Source: Gelria sp. Kuro-4
Lineage (GTDB): Bacteria; Bacillota; DTU030; DUMP01
Direction of reading: 5' to 3'
Assembly: GCF_019668485.1 (NCBI RefSeq)
Contig: NZ_AP024619.1
Location: 743,001 to 807,000 of the forward strand
Length of the DNA stretch: 64,000 nucleotides
Numbering within the stretch: position 1 is the stretch's first letter; the number at the start of each line of letters is the position of its first letter. Shown piece by piece: positions 28,224 through 36,812 of the stretch. The notes beneath the pieces were generated by a model. That model searched no databases and had not been told where the DNA came from. It saw only the letters and a program-made list of their open reading frames with translations. Made by a program: the position numbers and the translations under genes.

Positions 28224-28398
28224 GTGAAGTACAAGCTGCCGGTTACCATTACGCCGTTAGGTAAGAAAGAGTACATGGTTGAAACATGGTTCGACGCGCA
28301 AGTTTCCGCCGCAGCTTGTTGAAGCGGTGGCGAAAGATCTCGGCGTTTCACCCGAAGAATTTCTATCCTGGTATGATGGTATTGAAGGCATGGAATAG
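28224..28398 (+). pseudogene. Small HicB-like gene remnant
   Basis: GTG 28224 opens KYKLPVTITPLGKKEYMVE, similar to the start of HicB antitoxins, but the frame stops at TGA 28319. A second frame continues KFPPQLVEAVAKDLGVSPE to a TAG at 28396-28398. The two halves look like one small protein broken by a frameshift. The assignment to HicB is weak. It lies between the GDP-mannose and phosphomannomutase genes. Confidence 0.4.
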
Positions 28399-28427
28399 CT
28401 TCGCATGCTTATGGAGGAGGGATGCTT

Positions 28428-29903
28428 ATGGTTGCTGTACATCCCGGCGTCTTCCGCGAATACGACCTGCGCGGCCTCGCCGCCACAGAACTTACCCCCG
28501 ACTGGGTGCGCGCCTTCGGCGGCGCGCTTTCCCGTTACTTCCGCCGCCATGGACTCACCACCGTGCTTGTCGGCCGCGACAACCGCTTAAGTTCCACCCC
28601 CATCCGCGACGCCCTCGTCGCGGGCCTCACCGCCGCCGGCCTGGACGTGGTGGACATCGGCACCGTCACCACCCCGCTTTTTTATTTTGCCCGCATCCAC
28701 CTCGACATCGATGCCGGCGTGATGATCACCGCCAGCCACAACCCGCCCGAGTACAACGGCTTCAAAATCGCCCGCGGCCCCGCCACCATTTACGGCGCGG
28801 AAATCCAGGAGCTCAGGCGCATCTTCGCCGCCTACATAGATGAGCTCCAGCCCGCCCCGGCCCGCGCCGGCCAGCCGGCTCCGGGAGCTGCCGCTGCCCC
28901 CGCACCTGGCGCGGCCGCGCACCCCACCGCGCCCGCCCCGCGCCCCGGCACCGTCCGCAGCGTGGACGTTGCCCCCGCCTACCTCGCCATGCTCGCCGGA
29001 AAAATAAAGCTCGGCCCGCGCCGCCTTAAAGTGGCCGTGGACTGCGGCAACGGCACCACCAGCTTCTTCGCCGCCGAGTTTCTCACGCGCCTCGGCTGTG
29101 AGGTGCTGCCCCTTTACTGCGAGTCCGACCCCACCTTCCCGCACCACGCCCCCGACCCGGTAAAGTCCGCCAACCTCACGGACCTGCGCGCCCTGGTCGC
29201 CCGCTCCGGAGCGGACCTGGGCCTCGGCTTCGACGGCGACGGCGACCGCCTGGGCGTCGTGGACGAGCAGGGCAACATCCTCTGGGGCGACCAGCTCATG
29301 ATCCTCTTCTGGCGCGAGATCCTCCCGCGCCACCCCGGTGCCACCGCCCTGGTGGAGGTGAAGTGCTCCCAGGCCCTGGTGGACGAGATCCGCCGCCTGG
29401 GCGGCCGCCCCGAGTTCTCCCGCACCGGCCACTCCCTCATCAAGGCGCGCATGCGCGAGATCGGCGCCGTGTTCACCGGCGAGATGAGCGGCCACCTCTT
29501 CTTCGCCGACGAATACTACGGCTACGACGACGCCTTTTACGCCGCCGGGCGCCTGCTGCGCATCCTCTCGCACACCGAAAGGCCCCTTTCCGCGCTCCTG
29601 GCCGACGCCCCGCGCTACTACAGCACCGCCGAGACCCGCGTTCCCTGCCCGGATGAGGATAAGTTCCGCATCGTCGCCGAGCTTACCCGCCGCTTCAAGG
29701 AGCGCTACAACGTGGTCGACGTGGACGGCGCCCGCGTCCTCTTCCCCGAGGGCTGGGGCCTCGTGCGCGCCTCCAACACCCAGCCCGTCCTCGTCGCCCG
29801 CTGTGAGGGCAAAACCCCCGCCGCCCTGGCCGCCATCTGCGCCGCCGTGCAAGACGCCCTCGCCGCCTTCCCCGAAGTGGGCGAGTTCGAATGGGAATAC
29901 TAG
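28428..29903 (+). CDS. Phosphomannomutase/phosphoglucomutase with an inserted Pro/Ala linker
   Basis: The 491-residue alpha-D-phosphohexomutase has the phosphoserine loop TASHNPPEYNGFK near residue 105. The metal loop GFDGDGDRLGVVD is near 265, the sugar loop GEMSGHLFF near 350 and the phosphate loop near 445 (ASNTQPVLVARCE). Domain 1 is joined to domain 2 by an unusual stretch of about 45 residues rich in Pro and Ala (PAPGAAAAPAPGAAAHP) that the family usually lacks. ATG 28428 is 7 nt after GGAGGAGG, better than ATG 28422. It should interconvert mannose-6-P and mannose-1-P for the adjacent GMP enzyme. Confidence 0.92.
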   Translation: MVAVHPGVFREYDLRGLAATELTPDWVRAFGGALSRYFRRHGLTTVLVGRDNRLSSTPIRDALVAGLTAAGLDVVDIGTVTTPLFYFARIHLDIDAGVMITASHNPPEYNGFKIARGPATIYGAEIQELRRIFAAYIDELQPAPARAGQPAPGAAAAPAPGAAAHPTAPAPRPGTVRSVDVAPAYLAMLAGKIKLGPRRLKVAVDCGNGTTSFFAAEFLTRLGCEVLPLYCESDPTFPHHAPDPVKSANLTDLRALVARSGADLGLGFDGDGDRLGVVDEQGNILWGDQLMILFWREILPRHPGATALVEVKCSQALVDEIRRLGGRPEFSRTGHSLIKARMREIGAVFTGEMSGHLFFADEYYGYDDAFYAAGRLLRILSHTERPLSALLADAPRYYSTAETRVPCPDEDKFRIVAELTRRFKERYNVVDVDGARVLFPEGWGLVRASNTQPVLVARCEGKTPAALAAICAAVQDALAAFPEVGEFEWEY

Positions 29904-29964
29904 GATTGCCGCAAAGTACCTACCGTGATAGAATCAAACCGGCCGAACACGGGAGGTGGCGGAC

Positions 29965-30171
29965 ATGCGTCAGGTTATCCTTTATCCTGGTGAAGATGGC
30001 TGGTGGGTAGTGGAGTGCCCGAGCCTTCCCGGCTGCGTGAGCCAGGGTAAGACAAAGGAAGAAGCCCTGCGCAATATTCGCGAGGCCGGCGGAGCCTATA
30101 TAGAAGCATTGGAGCAGGATGGTTTACCCGTTCCGCAAGAACGGTTTGATGTCATGGTGGTTGCAGTATGA
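29965..30171 (+). CDS. hicB: HicB-family antitoxin
   Basis: The 68-residue protein has the short HicB fold: YPGEDGWWVVECPSLPGCVSQGKTKEEALRNIREA. ATG 29965 is 7 nt after GGAGGT; the upstream GTG overlaps that site. Its stop overlaps the start of the hicA-like gene by 4 nt, the usual coupled arrangement. It would bind HicA and its own promoter. Confidence 0.85.
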   Translation: MRQVILYPGEDGWWVVECPSLPGCVSQGKTKEEALRNIREAGGAYIEALEQDGLPVPQERFDVMVVAV

Positions 30172-30388
30172 CTGCACTACCTGAGTCTCCAGTGCCGACT
30201 GTGCCAGCGCGCTCTGCAAAGTCGGGTTTCGCGCAGTTCGCCAGAAAGGAAGTCATGTTGTACTGCGCCGGGATGACCCGTTTGCACAAACGGTTGTGCC
30301 GAAGCATCTCGAGCTCGACCGGGGGACATTGAAGGCGATTCTCAGGCAAGCTGGGCTAACGGTCGAAGAGTTCTGTCGACAGTTATAG
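30168..30388 (+). pseudogene. hicA: HicA-like toxin with a frameshift near codon 5
   Basis: From about 30185 the frame reads VSSADCASALCKVGFRAVRQ, GSHVVLRRDDPFAQTVVP and LDRGTLKAILRQAGLTVEEF, a complete HicA RNase fold with the catalytic His in GSH. The ATG at 30168 that overlaps hicB is one base out of this frame (CCTGAGTC at 30180-30187). This is either a true inactivating deletion or a sequencing error; no other start with a ribosome site is obvious. Confidence 0.7.
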
Positions 30389-30455
30389 GATGACGTATTG
30401 GAGGCTAATATTAGCCGCCAAGGGTTTACTTTTTCTCTGAAACTGGTACAATAAA

Positions 30456-30488
30456 GGCAGAAGGCTTCTGAGAGCGAAGCCTTCTGCC
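30456..30488 (-). terminator. Terminator of the small minus-strand peptide gene
   Basis: A 13-bp perfect stem GGCAGAAGGCTTC / GAAGCCTTCTGCC has a 7-nt loop. On the minus strand it is followed by TTTATT, 52 nt past the stop of the 32-residue peptide. Confidence 0.75.
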
Positions 30489-30524
30489 GGAGGGTGTTGC
30501 AGCCCGAGGCAGCTGGAGTTGGCT

Positions 30525-30555
30525 GACGCTAGTTACAAGCTAGCGTCCCTTTTTT
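30525..30555 (+). terminator. Plus-strand terminator overlapping the peptide gene's 3' end
   Basis: GACGCTAG / CTAGCGTC with a 7-nt loop is followed by CCTTTTTT. It ends plus-strand transcription from hicBA, or an antisense RNA, inside the last codons of the minus-strand peptide gene. Confidence 0.8.
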
Positions 30556-30638
30556 AGGTACCACCGTAGCAATTGCAGCAGTGAGAGCGCAACTATAGGC
30601 GCGATTACCACCGACATACTGCCAACATGCAGTTCCAT
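30540..30638 (-). CDS. 32-residue membrane peptide, candidate type I toxin
   Basis: The peptide MELHVGSMSVVIAPIVALSL continues LQLLRWYLKKGR: one membrane helix followed by a basic tail, like many type I toxins. It has a strong ribosome site (gggggtgggagg). The 12 bases GGAGGATGGAAC that contain this site and the ATG (30632-30643) are matched perfectly by GTTCCATCCTCC (minus strand of 30699-30710) upstream. The mRNA could therefore close its own start. A -10 TATAAT lies at 30749-30754 on the minus strand (weak -35), and a terminator follows at 30456-30488. It is unannotated by homology; function is inference. Confidence 0.5.
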   Translation of the reverse strand: MELHVGSMSVVIAPIVALSLLQLLRWYLKKGR

Positions 30639-30914
30639 CCTCCCACCCCCTTCCAAGAGCATTACTGCTCCTGAGCCACAACACCCGATGGCAGGTGTGG
30701 AGGATGGAACCAACTGCCTGAACTGCCGGGTTATTCCCGTCCAGATTCATTATACAGACGCATAGAACATAAGTGCTAGAGATTTTTGGTTGCCGGCGCC
30801 GCCGGCTTTTTCTTTTGCTTCCCGGCAGGAAAATCCCTCCGCCTGGCGAAGATCCTGGAGAAAGTGACAATTTCCCGGGAAATAAGTAAAACCTGCGCGA
30901 AAGGAGCCGCCTTC
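30639..30914. other. Peptide-gene leader and galU upstream region
   Basis: The minus strand holds the -10 element and the sequestering arm (30699-30710) of the small peptide gene. The plus strand leads into galU with an AAAGGAG ribosome site; I see no clear plus-strand promoter. Confidence 0.45.
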
Positions 30915-31823
30915 ATGTCGCACCCTGAGCCCCGCGTGCGTAAGGCCATCATCCCCGCGGCCGGCCTGGGCACCCGCTTCCTGCCCGCCACCAAGGCCCA
31001 GCCCAAAGAGATGCTCCCCATCGTGGACAAGCCGGCCATCCAGTACATAGTCGAGGAGGCCGTCGCCTCCGGCATCGAGGACATCCTCATCATCACCGGC
31101 CGCGGTAAGCGCGCCATCGAAGACCACTTCGACCGCTCCCTGGAGCTGGAGGAGGCCCTCGCCCAAAAGGGGGCCGAAGGCCTGCTCGACCTCGTCCGCG
31201 AGATCGCCGCCGTGGACATCCACTACATCCGCCAGAAAGAGCCGCGCGGCCTGGGCCACGCCGTTTACTGCGCCCGTAAGTTCATCGGCGACGAGCCCTT
31301 CGCCGTCCTCCTGGGCGACGACATCGTCACAAGCCGCACCCCCTGCCTCAAGCAGATGCTGGACCTGTACGCTGAGCTGGGCGGCTCCCTGGTCGCCGTC
31401 CAGGAGGTGCCCCCCGCCGAGGTCTCCCGCTACGGCGTCGTCCGCCCCGCGCCCCTCGGCCCCCGCCTTTACCGCGCCCTGGACCTCATCGAGAAGCCCC
31501 GCCCCGCCGAGGCTCCCTCCCGCCTCGCCATCATCGGCCGCTACATCTTAAGCCCCGGCATCTTCTCCCTCCTTGAGACCACCGCCCCCGGTGCCGGCGG
31601 CGAGATCCAGCTCACCGACGCCCTGCGCCGCCTGGCCGTAAGCGAGCCCATCTACGCCTACGCCTTCCAAGGCCGCCGCTACGACATAGGCGACAAACTC
31701 GGCTTCCTTGAGGCCACCGTGGAGTTCGCCCTCGCCCGCCCCGACCTCGGTCCCCCCTTCCGGGAGTACTTGGAGGAGTTGCTGCGAAAAGGGAACCTTT
31801 CCGCCCCCTCGCGCGTCATATAA
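30915..31823 (+). CDS. galU: UTP-glucose-1-phosphate uridylyltransferase
   Basis: The 302-residue enzyme makes UDP-glucose. The signature KAIIPAAGLGTRFLPATKAQ is at residues 10-29. PKEMLPIVDKPAIQYIVEEA, QKEPRGLGHAVYCA, VLLGDDI and GRYILSPGIF are GalU blocks. ATG 30915 is 9 nt after AAGGAG. Upstream codons in frame lack a site. It belongs with the GDP-mannose genes as a supplier of activated sugars for wall and surface polymers. Confidence 0.95.
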   Translation: MSHPEPRVRKAIIPAAGLGTRFLPATKAQPKEMLPIVDKPAIQYIVEEAVASGIEDILIITGRGKRAIEDHFDRSLELEEALAQKGAEGLLDLVREIAAVDIHYIRQKEPRGLGHAVYCARKFIGDEPFAVLLGDDIVTSRTPCLKQMLDLYAELGGSLVAVQEVPPAEVSRYGVVRPAPLGPRLYRALDLIEKPRPAEAPSRLAIIGRYILSPGIFSLLETTAPGAGGEIQLTDALRRLAVSEPIYAYAFQGRRYDIGDKLGFLEATVEFALARPDLGPPFREYLEELLRKGNLSAPSRVI

Positions 31824-32028
31824 GCGGGTTCCCTAGAATACCCGTCCAGTCCTGGAAGGCCCGTCCACCTGAGAAAGATTTACCCTTCCTGGCGCGAAGA
31901 ATATCTAAGGCGAAAGTTCACCCGCGCCGGGTCTCATTCGGCCTGCTGCCGCATACAATGTTTCTGGCATAGTACGGCCTTGTCCCCGTGAGGCCTTACA
32001 GATCCTTACAGGGAGCTGCTGGGACTTA

Positions 32029-32057
32029 TTGACGCTCCAGGTACCCGATGCTATAAT
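32029..32057 (+). promoter_or_regulatory. Sigma-A promoter of the S-layer gene
   Basis: TTGACG and TATAAT with 17-bp spacing are near consensus, fitting a highly expressed gene. The predicted transcript has an unusually long leader of about 280 nt before the ATG. The stretch 31824-32028 before it holds no gene that I can see. Confidence 0.85.
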
Positions 32058-32344
32058 AGGTAATAGCTTAGTGGGAAGGACAAACCTTACAGCGTCTGAA
32101 GTTCCTGGCGTTCGCGGCACATCCTGGGAAAAAATTTCTCTCTTCCCGAGCAGGAAAAAACCAGCCGTGCAGCGAACAATATACAGAGCTTACAGACATA
32201 TGCTTCCGAGGTTAGTTCTTCCTGTTGCTATCCTACTCCGCTTGTTCGTTTTGTGAACCATTGAAAGGGGGGATCACAGGACACCACCCCAGAGGAAGGG
32301 TTCTTAACCTGGTCTTTGACAACTGTACAAAGGAGGATTTGTAG

Positions 32345-34912
32345 ATGCAAGGTTTCAAGAAAGTCCTTGTGGCCCTGCTGGTGGTTGCAACCATCCTCGG
32401 GACCATAGGACCTGTATTCGCCGCCGAGAATACTAATGCGCCTAGCGAAGCTGCTACGCGGCTTCAAGCTATTGGTATCGCGAAAGGTGACGAAAAAGGT
32501 AATCTGAACGAGGACCAGCCCGTGACTCGTGCAGAGGCAGCTGCTCTTGTTGTTCGCGCCCTCGGCATGGAGAAGTCGGCGGAGCTTATGGGCGGAGCAA
32601 CAAAATTCGCAGATGTCAACGCTGATCCTGGGCTGCAGTGGGCGACTGGCGCGATTAACATTGCTGTGTCCCAGGGCATCATCAACGGCTATCCTGATGG
32701 CCGCTTTGGTGGGCGGGACCAGGTGACTTACGCTCAGTTCGCAAAGATGATGCTTTATGCTCTTAACTACGGTGTTACCGTTGAGGGCGGTATCTGGCCA
32801 ACCGCCGTATTGGCCAAGGCGGATGATATCAAACTCACAGATGGTCTAACAGTTGTGGCCAACGCTCCCATGATCCGGGGCGCTGTCTTCAAGATGGTTG
32901 ACAACGCTCTTGACGTGAAACCGCTTGTACAGTATGGTTACGGTTCTTCGACTCTTTATCAGCCGGGGGACCAAAAGCTTATTCAGAAACTCGGCTATGA
33001 TGAGCTAGAGGCACAGGTCACGGCTATCCCGGCGGCAGACAGCACGCTCAAAGATGATCAAGTGACGGTGACTTTGCAGAAAAAGAATGGCGCTGATGCT
33101 AGCGGGGATAAGACCTATACTGTTGGGCAAGGCGTAGATGTTAATGGACTGTTCGGTACGGTAGCGAAACTCTGGGTGAAGGACGACACAGTTATATATG
33201 CCCAACAAAAGACGAGCGACAGCGATGTTTACTATGATACCATAAAGTCTTACAGCAGCAGTCAGGTAAAACTGCTGGCACTTGACAAGACCATCGACCT
33301 CAAGTCCGGGGTAAAGACATATGTAAACTACGACGGCACGGCAACCCCAGCTGCAGACGAATACGGGCGTTTTGTCAAGGATAATAATCAGGTCAGCTTT
33401 ATTAATGTGTTCAGGTTCGACAAGATCAACGGCGGCATCGTAACCTCGGTGAGTGACAACGAGATCAAGTACTTTGCTGGTGCTAGCGCAACAACTCGCA
33501 CGCTGCGTCTTAGCCAGTTTGATAATGTGCATGTGTTATCTCCTAAGTTTGCTGAACTCAGCTTGAGCGACGTTAAGGCCGACAGCGTTATCTATGCCTG
33601 GGCTGACGGAACCGACGATCTATACATCGTAGTTGTTGGTGAGAAAGTAGAGGGCAAGCTGGACCGTGTGTCTACCGACAAAGTTAGGATTGACGGTAAG
33701 GACTACAAGGTGGTCCAGAAGGCAGACGGTACGGTTCTCGCTACTGTGTCGACTGACGAAGATGTCACCGTAAATAGTTACACGACTGATAATGCCAAGG
33801 GCCTGGTTGGCGAGGACGTAGTAGCTCTGCTGGGGCTCAACGGTCGGGTACAACACCTGCGCGGTGCCAGCGCAAAGACGACGGGCTGGAATTACGGCGT
33901 TGTCACCAATGCCTACTACAGTAACGGTACTCTTGCTCTCAAGGTGTTTACCAAGGACGGCGAGTCCGTAGTTTACGAACTGGAGAAGGAAGCTAATTGG
34001 CCAACTGACAACGCACACCTTAACTTTGGGGCAGACAATGGAAAGTTCTACGGAATTGCCTACAAGTTGAATTCGGACGGTCAGATCGCGAAGGATAAGC
34101 TAGTGATACTGCCGAGTATGAGTGGTACAGTTACATTAGACAGCGACACGTACGACGTCTACGTTGGCAACGTGAAGAAGGCTGACAAGGATCAACAGTA
34201 TGTTACTGAGGATGCGGCGACTGCGACTCGTTACTACGTTGATTCCGGTACCGTGCTAATGAAGGTTTATGATGGTACTGACAAAGATCCGGCGCTCGTT
34301 GACTGGAAGGTTGATCTCGACGGTACAACGTTGACTGGTAGTGATCCGCGGCAAGCGATCGTGGTTGGGACAAAAGATCAGTCTGCGAAGTTTATTCTGT
34401 TCACGTCCGAGAACTTCCAGGTGGCTTCTGCCGATTACTACTTCGGCGTAGCGGTTACGGACGAAACGTTCGATAGTGATAATGGGTATGCCACAATTGA
34501 TGTGGCTGGACAGGGCGAAAAGGAGTACACCTTCGATTCGTCGGCTGTCAGTGACATTACGAAGGGCGATTTGCTAGCGTTCCGCGTTACTGGTGACAAG
34601 GCGAAGAATGTCACGCATATCGACGTGCAGGCTTCGTCGCTGACTGTTGGAGCTACGTTGGCGAATTATGGTACTGCCAGTGTCGGTAAGGCAGTCTATG
34701 ATGTCGTCCAGGCTGTTTACAACAGTGGGCGTTATGTGAAATTCAGCGGTGTAACGTATACTGTTGACGCTGACGCAGTGGTGTACCTACTGAAGTCGGA
34801 CCAGAAGTTTGATATGGCAGGTGGCGTTGCCGACATCGAAACTGGTAAGCATGCCATCTTCCTCACCAAAGATAACGATGATAAGCTAATCAAGGCTATC
34901 GTTATCTGGTAG
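32345..34912 (+). CDS. S-layer protein with SLH anchoring domains
   Basis: The 855-residue exported protein has a signal peptide (FKKVLVALLVVATILG..VFAAE). SLH repeats occupy about residues 30-190 (GIAKGDEKGNLNEDQPVTRAEAA, FADVN..WATGAINIAVSQGIINGYPDGRFGGRDQVTYAQ). A long Asp/Lys/Thr-rich beta-type region without cysteine follows. The size, the SLH domains binding pyruvylated wall polymer and the strong promoter indicate the main S-layer lattice protein. Codon use is visibly less GC-rich than in its neighbours, which is usual for a highly expressed or horizontally varied surface gene. ATG 32345 follows aaaggagg. The accessory island begins directly after its terminator. Confidence 0.88.
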   Translation: MQGFKKVLVALLVVATILGTIGPVFAAENTNAPSEAATRLQAIGIAKGDEKGNLNEDQPVTRAEAAALVVRALGMEKSAELMGGATKFADVNADPGLQWATGAINIAVSQGIINGYPDGRFGGRDQVTYAQFAKMMLYALNYGVTVEGGIWPTAVLAKADDIKLTDGLTVVANAPMIRGAVFKMVDNALDVKPLVQYGYGSSTLYQPGDQKLIQKLGYDELEAQVTAIPAADSTLKDDQVTVTLQKKNGADASGDKTYTVGQGVDVNGLFGTVAKLWVKDDTVIYAQQKTSDSDVYYDTIKSYSSSQVKLLALDKTIDLKSGVKTYVNYDGTATPAADEYGRFVKDNNQVSFINVFRFDKINGGIVTSVSDNEIKYFAGASATTRTLRLSQFDNVHVLSPKFAELSLSDVKADSVIYAWADGTDDLYIVVVGEKVEGKLDRVSTDKVRIDGKDYKVVQKADGTVLATVSTDEDVTVNSYTTDNAKGLVGEDVVALLGLNGRVQHLRGASAKTTGWNYGVVTNAYYSNGTLALKVFTKDGESVVYELEKEANWPTDNAHLNFGADNGKFYGIAYKLNSDGQIAKDKLVILPSMSGTVTLDSDTYDVYVGNVKKADKDQQYVTEDAATATRYYVDSGTVLMKVYDGTDKDPALVDWKVDLDGTTLTGSDPRQAIVVGTKDQSAKFILFTSENFQVASADYYFGVAVTDETFDSDNGYATIDVAGQGEKEYTFDSSAVSDITKGDLLAFRVTGDKAKNVTHIDVQASSLTVGATLANYGTASVGKAVYDVVQAVYNSGRYVKFSGVTYTVDADAVVYLLKSDQKFDMAGGVADIETGKHAIFLTKDNDDKLIKAIVIW

Positions 34913-34953
34913 CATCGAATGGTGCCGGACGCCTAGCAACTGATGGGACCTCT

Positions 34954-35013
34954 GGTGCCAGGCACCTGGGAACGAATGGAAGAAGGCTCCAGCCTCTTGG
35001 CTGGGGCCTTTTT
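34954..35013 (+). terminator. Family C repeat joined to the S-layer terminator
   Basis: GGTGCCAGGCACC (34954-34966) is followed by cctgggaacgaatggaag and then by a terminator stem GGCTCCAGCC / GGCTGGGGCC plus TTTTT (34985-35013). The same repeat-plus-hairpin arrangement recurs at 42241-42304. Confidence 0.75.
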
Positions 35014-35017
35014 CATG

Positions 35018-35060
35018 TGCGCCCGGCATGGGCGCTGTCTCTAGGGTGCAAGTCCCGTGG
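35018..35060 (+). pseudogene. Group II intron 5' fragment
   Basis: GTGCGCCCGGCATGGGCG followed by tctagggtgcaagtcccg is the kind of sequence that opens bacterial group II introns (GUGYG start, GGUGCAAGUCCCG block). Only about 43 nt remain before a family B repeat, so it is a truncated remnant. Confidence 0.45.
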
Positions 35061-35061
35061 G

Positions 35062-35672
35062 CTGCCGCGGGGACGGTTCTTGTGGCAGGTCCTGATGAAG
35101 GGCCTAGGTGGAGAGGCACAAGAACCTCCTGAGCTGCCATGGGGACCGGAGCTGTCACGGGGACGGTTCTCTTGGCAGGTAAGTGGCAACCGAAAAGCCT
35201 CGCGGAGGGCGACTCAGCCTCACTGCGAGGCCTTTCTTTTTTTTCCGCATCTGCCTGCCCTCTGGGGCGGCCGCGGGGGGCCGGCTGCCACCGGGGGCTG
35301 CCATGGGGACGGTTCTTGTGGCAGGTCCTGATGAAGGGCCTAGGTAGAGAGGCACAAGAACCTCCTGACATTCAGATCGAAGGGGACCGGACGGTGCCGG
35401 GCACCTGGAAAGGAGTGGAAGAAGGCCCCTGCCGTTGTGGCGGAGGCCTTCAGTACTCAAGGGCAGATGTGGTGGGCGATCTGAGGAAGGAGAGGGAGTA
35501 CTTGTTAGGCGCCGAGGAATAAACGGTGTCTGCAGCTGGTTGGGACTTCTTGGAACCTGCGGGTTACTTCTTAGCATACCAAGCGAGGAAATCTTCCCGC
35601 GTTACCTCAGCATCTCGAAGGATTTTACTAGTTATCCCTCGGTCTGCCGCGGGGACGGTTCTTGCGGCAGGT
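35062..35672 (+). repeat. Cluster of four family B REP copies
   Basis: The copies are at 35062-35090, 35152-35180, 35298-35326 and 35644-35672. The consensus is CTGCC-rYG-GGGACGGTTCTTGTGGCAGGT, with CTGCC/GGCAG able to pair. The stretch 35062-35133 is repeated at 35298-35369. The segment 34913-35728 carries no gene I can support. Confidence 0.85.
35346..35384 (+). pseudogene. DUF4160 gene fragment
   Basis: The frame reads REAQEPPDIQIEGD, corresponding to the REAQEPPHIHVEAGD segment of the intact DUF4160 gene at 38159. A shorter piece lies at 35111-35131. Both follow a family B repeat. Confidence 0.6.
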
Positions 35673-35728
35673 CTCGGGCTGGTAGGAAAGCGCGGGGAAA
35701 GGTATAATGATACAGGGGCGATAGGGAT

Positions 35729-36496
35729 ATGCCGAGAACAGTAAGAGAAAAGAGTAATACCGGTGTCTATCACGCGATCCTGCGTGGCATTAACCGCCAG
35801 ACCATCTTCGAGGATGAGGAGGACGCCACGAAGTTTGTGGAGACACTGGGCGAGTGCCGGAAGAAAAGTGAATTCAGGCTGTACGCCTACTGTCTGATGG
35901 GCAATCATGCGCACTTCTTGGTAAAGGAGGGGAGAGAAGATTTAGGCGTCACTGTTAAGCGCGTGAGGGCCAGCTATGTTTACTGGTATAACAGGAAATA
36001 CGGACGCTGTGGTCATCTCTTCCAGGACCGGTATAAAAGCGAACCCGTGGAGGACGACAAATACTTTTTAGCAGTTCTACGGTACATACACCAGAACCCT
36101 GTAAAGGCCGGGATAGTTAAGGAACTGGTCGACTATCCATGGAGCAGTTACAGGGAGTATCTGAACAATGGTAGACTTGTAGAGACGGACTTTGCCCTTG
36201 GGTTATTCAGTGATGACAGGCTGAAGGCTGTGGAGGCTTTCAAGCGGTTCCACGAAATCGAAGGACAGGAAAACTGTTTAGACATAGACGAAAAGAGGAA
36301 GCCGACAGATGCCGAGGCGATTGAGTTGATCAGGCGCATTTGCCAGGTGGCGAACTGCAAAGAAGTGCAGAAGCTGGACAAAGCGCAGCGAAGCCGGTAT
36401 TTTAGGTTACTAGCCGATGAGGGATTATCAGCCCGGCAGATCAGCCGGATCACCGGTATCGGTAGGTGGGTGATCCTGAATGCTCTTGAAAACTGA
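35729..36496 (+). CDS. REP-associated Y1 transposase (RAYT) 2
   Basis: The 255-residue protein begins with the RAYT-like NTGVYHAILRGINRQTIFED. It has an HUH variant in LMGNHAHFLVKEG near residue 57 and the nucleophile Tyr in YFLAVLRYIHQNPVKAGIVKE near 110-130. The C-terminal tail has a helix-turn-helix-like end (LSARQISRITGIGRWVILNAL). It is a different subfamily from the copy at 18515: shorter, without the DnaA-like domain. A family B repeat lies 57 bp upstream, so families B or C are its likely substrates (inference). ATG 35729 follows ggggcgatagggat. Confidence 0.88.
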   Translation: MPRTVREKSNTGVYHAILRGINRQTIFEDEEDATKFVETLGECRKKSEFRLYAYCLMGNHAHFLVKEGREDLGVTVKRVRASYVYWYNRKYGRCGHLFQDRYKSEPVEDDKYFLAVLRYIHQNPVKAGIVKELVDYPWSSYREYLNNGRLVETDFALGLFSDDRLKAVEAFKRFHEIEGQENCLDIDEKRKPTDAEAIELIRRICQVANCKEVQKLDKAQRSRYFRLLADEGLSARQISRITGIGRWVILNALEN

Positions 36497-36660
36497 TGCC
36501 TGCCAGGGCGTCTGGTGCTCGGTGCCTGGAGTACTGCGTGCGAGGCACCTCAGAACGGATAAAAGAAGGCTGGCGAATTCATAGCAAGATGGTGACCCTG
36601 TACGGCTGATCCCGGACGCGGGCGGCGAGATGGAAAGGGCCCCTGCCTGAGGAGCAGGGT
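36497..36660. other. Intergenic stretch after RAYT 2 with a degenerate family C repeat
   Basis: A degenerate family C palindrome lies at 36514-36527 (GGTGCTCGGTGCC). No gene is visible before the hicA remnant. Confidence 0.5.
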
Positions 36661-36812
36661 TCACAAGACGACAGCCCGGCGGAGGTTCCAGCCACTACAT
36701 ATACGCCAAAGGAGAGGCAAGACTAAGCGTCCCCTATCGTCAGCCCCACATCAAGGCCGTCTACGTGCAGCGAGTCATTTCCGTCCTAGAGGAGGAGATG
36801 GACGATGAGTGA
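36661..36812 (+). pseudogene. hicA: HicA-like toxin, 5' truncated
   Basis: The frame reads GGGSSHYIYAKGEARLSVPY, then PHIKAVYVQRVISVLEEEM, and stops at 36810-36812, overlapping the hicB start by 8 nt. This is the second half of a HicA/YcfA-type RNase fold with its GSSH histidine. The N-terminal third and start are missing, so it is probably inactive. Confidence 0.6.

Noticed and set aside
28224-28398. A functional small protein between manC and the mutase
   Set aside because: A stop interrupts the frame and the parts continue only after a frameshift, so I list it as a remnant.
35435-35744. Short open frames at 35435-35744 as genes
   Set aside because: They are Cys/Ser/Gly-rich readings through repeat DNA without ribosome sites or known families.
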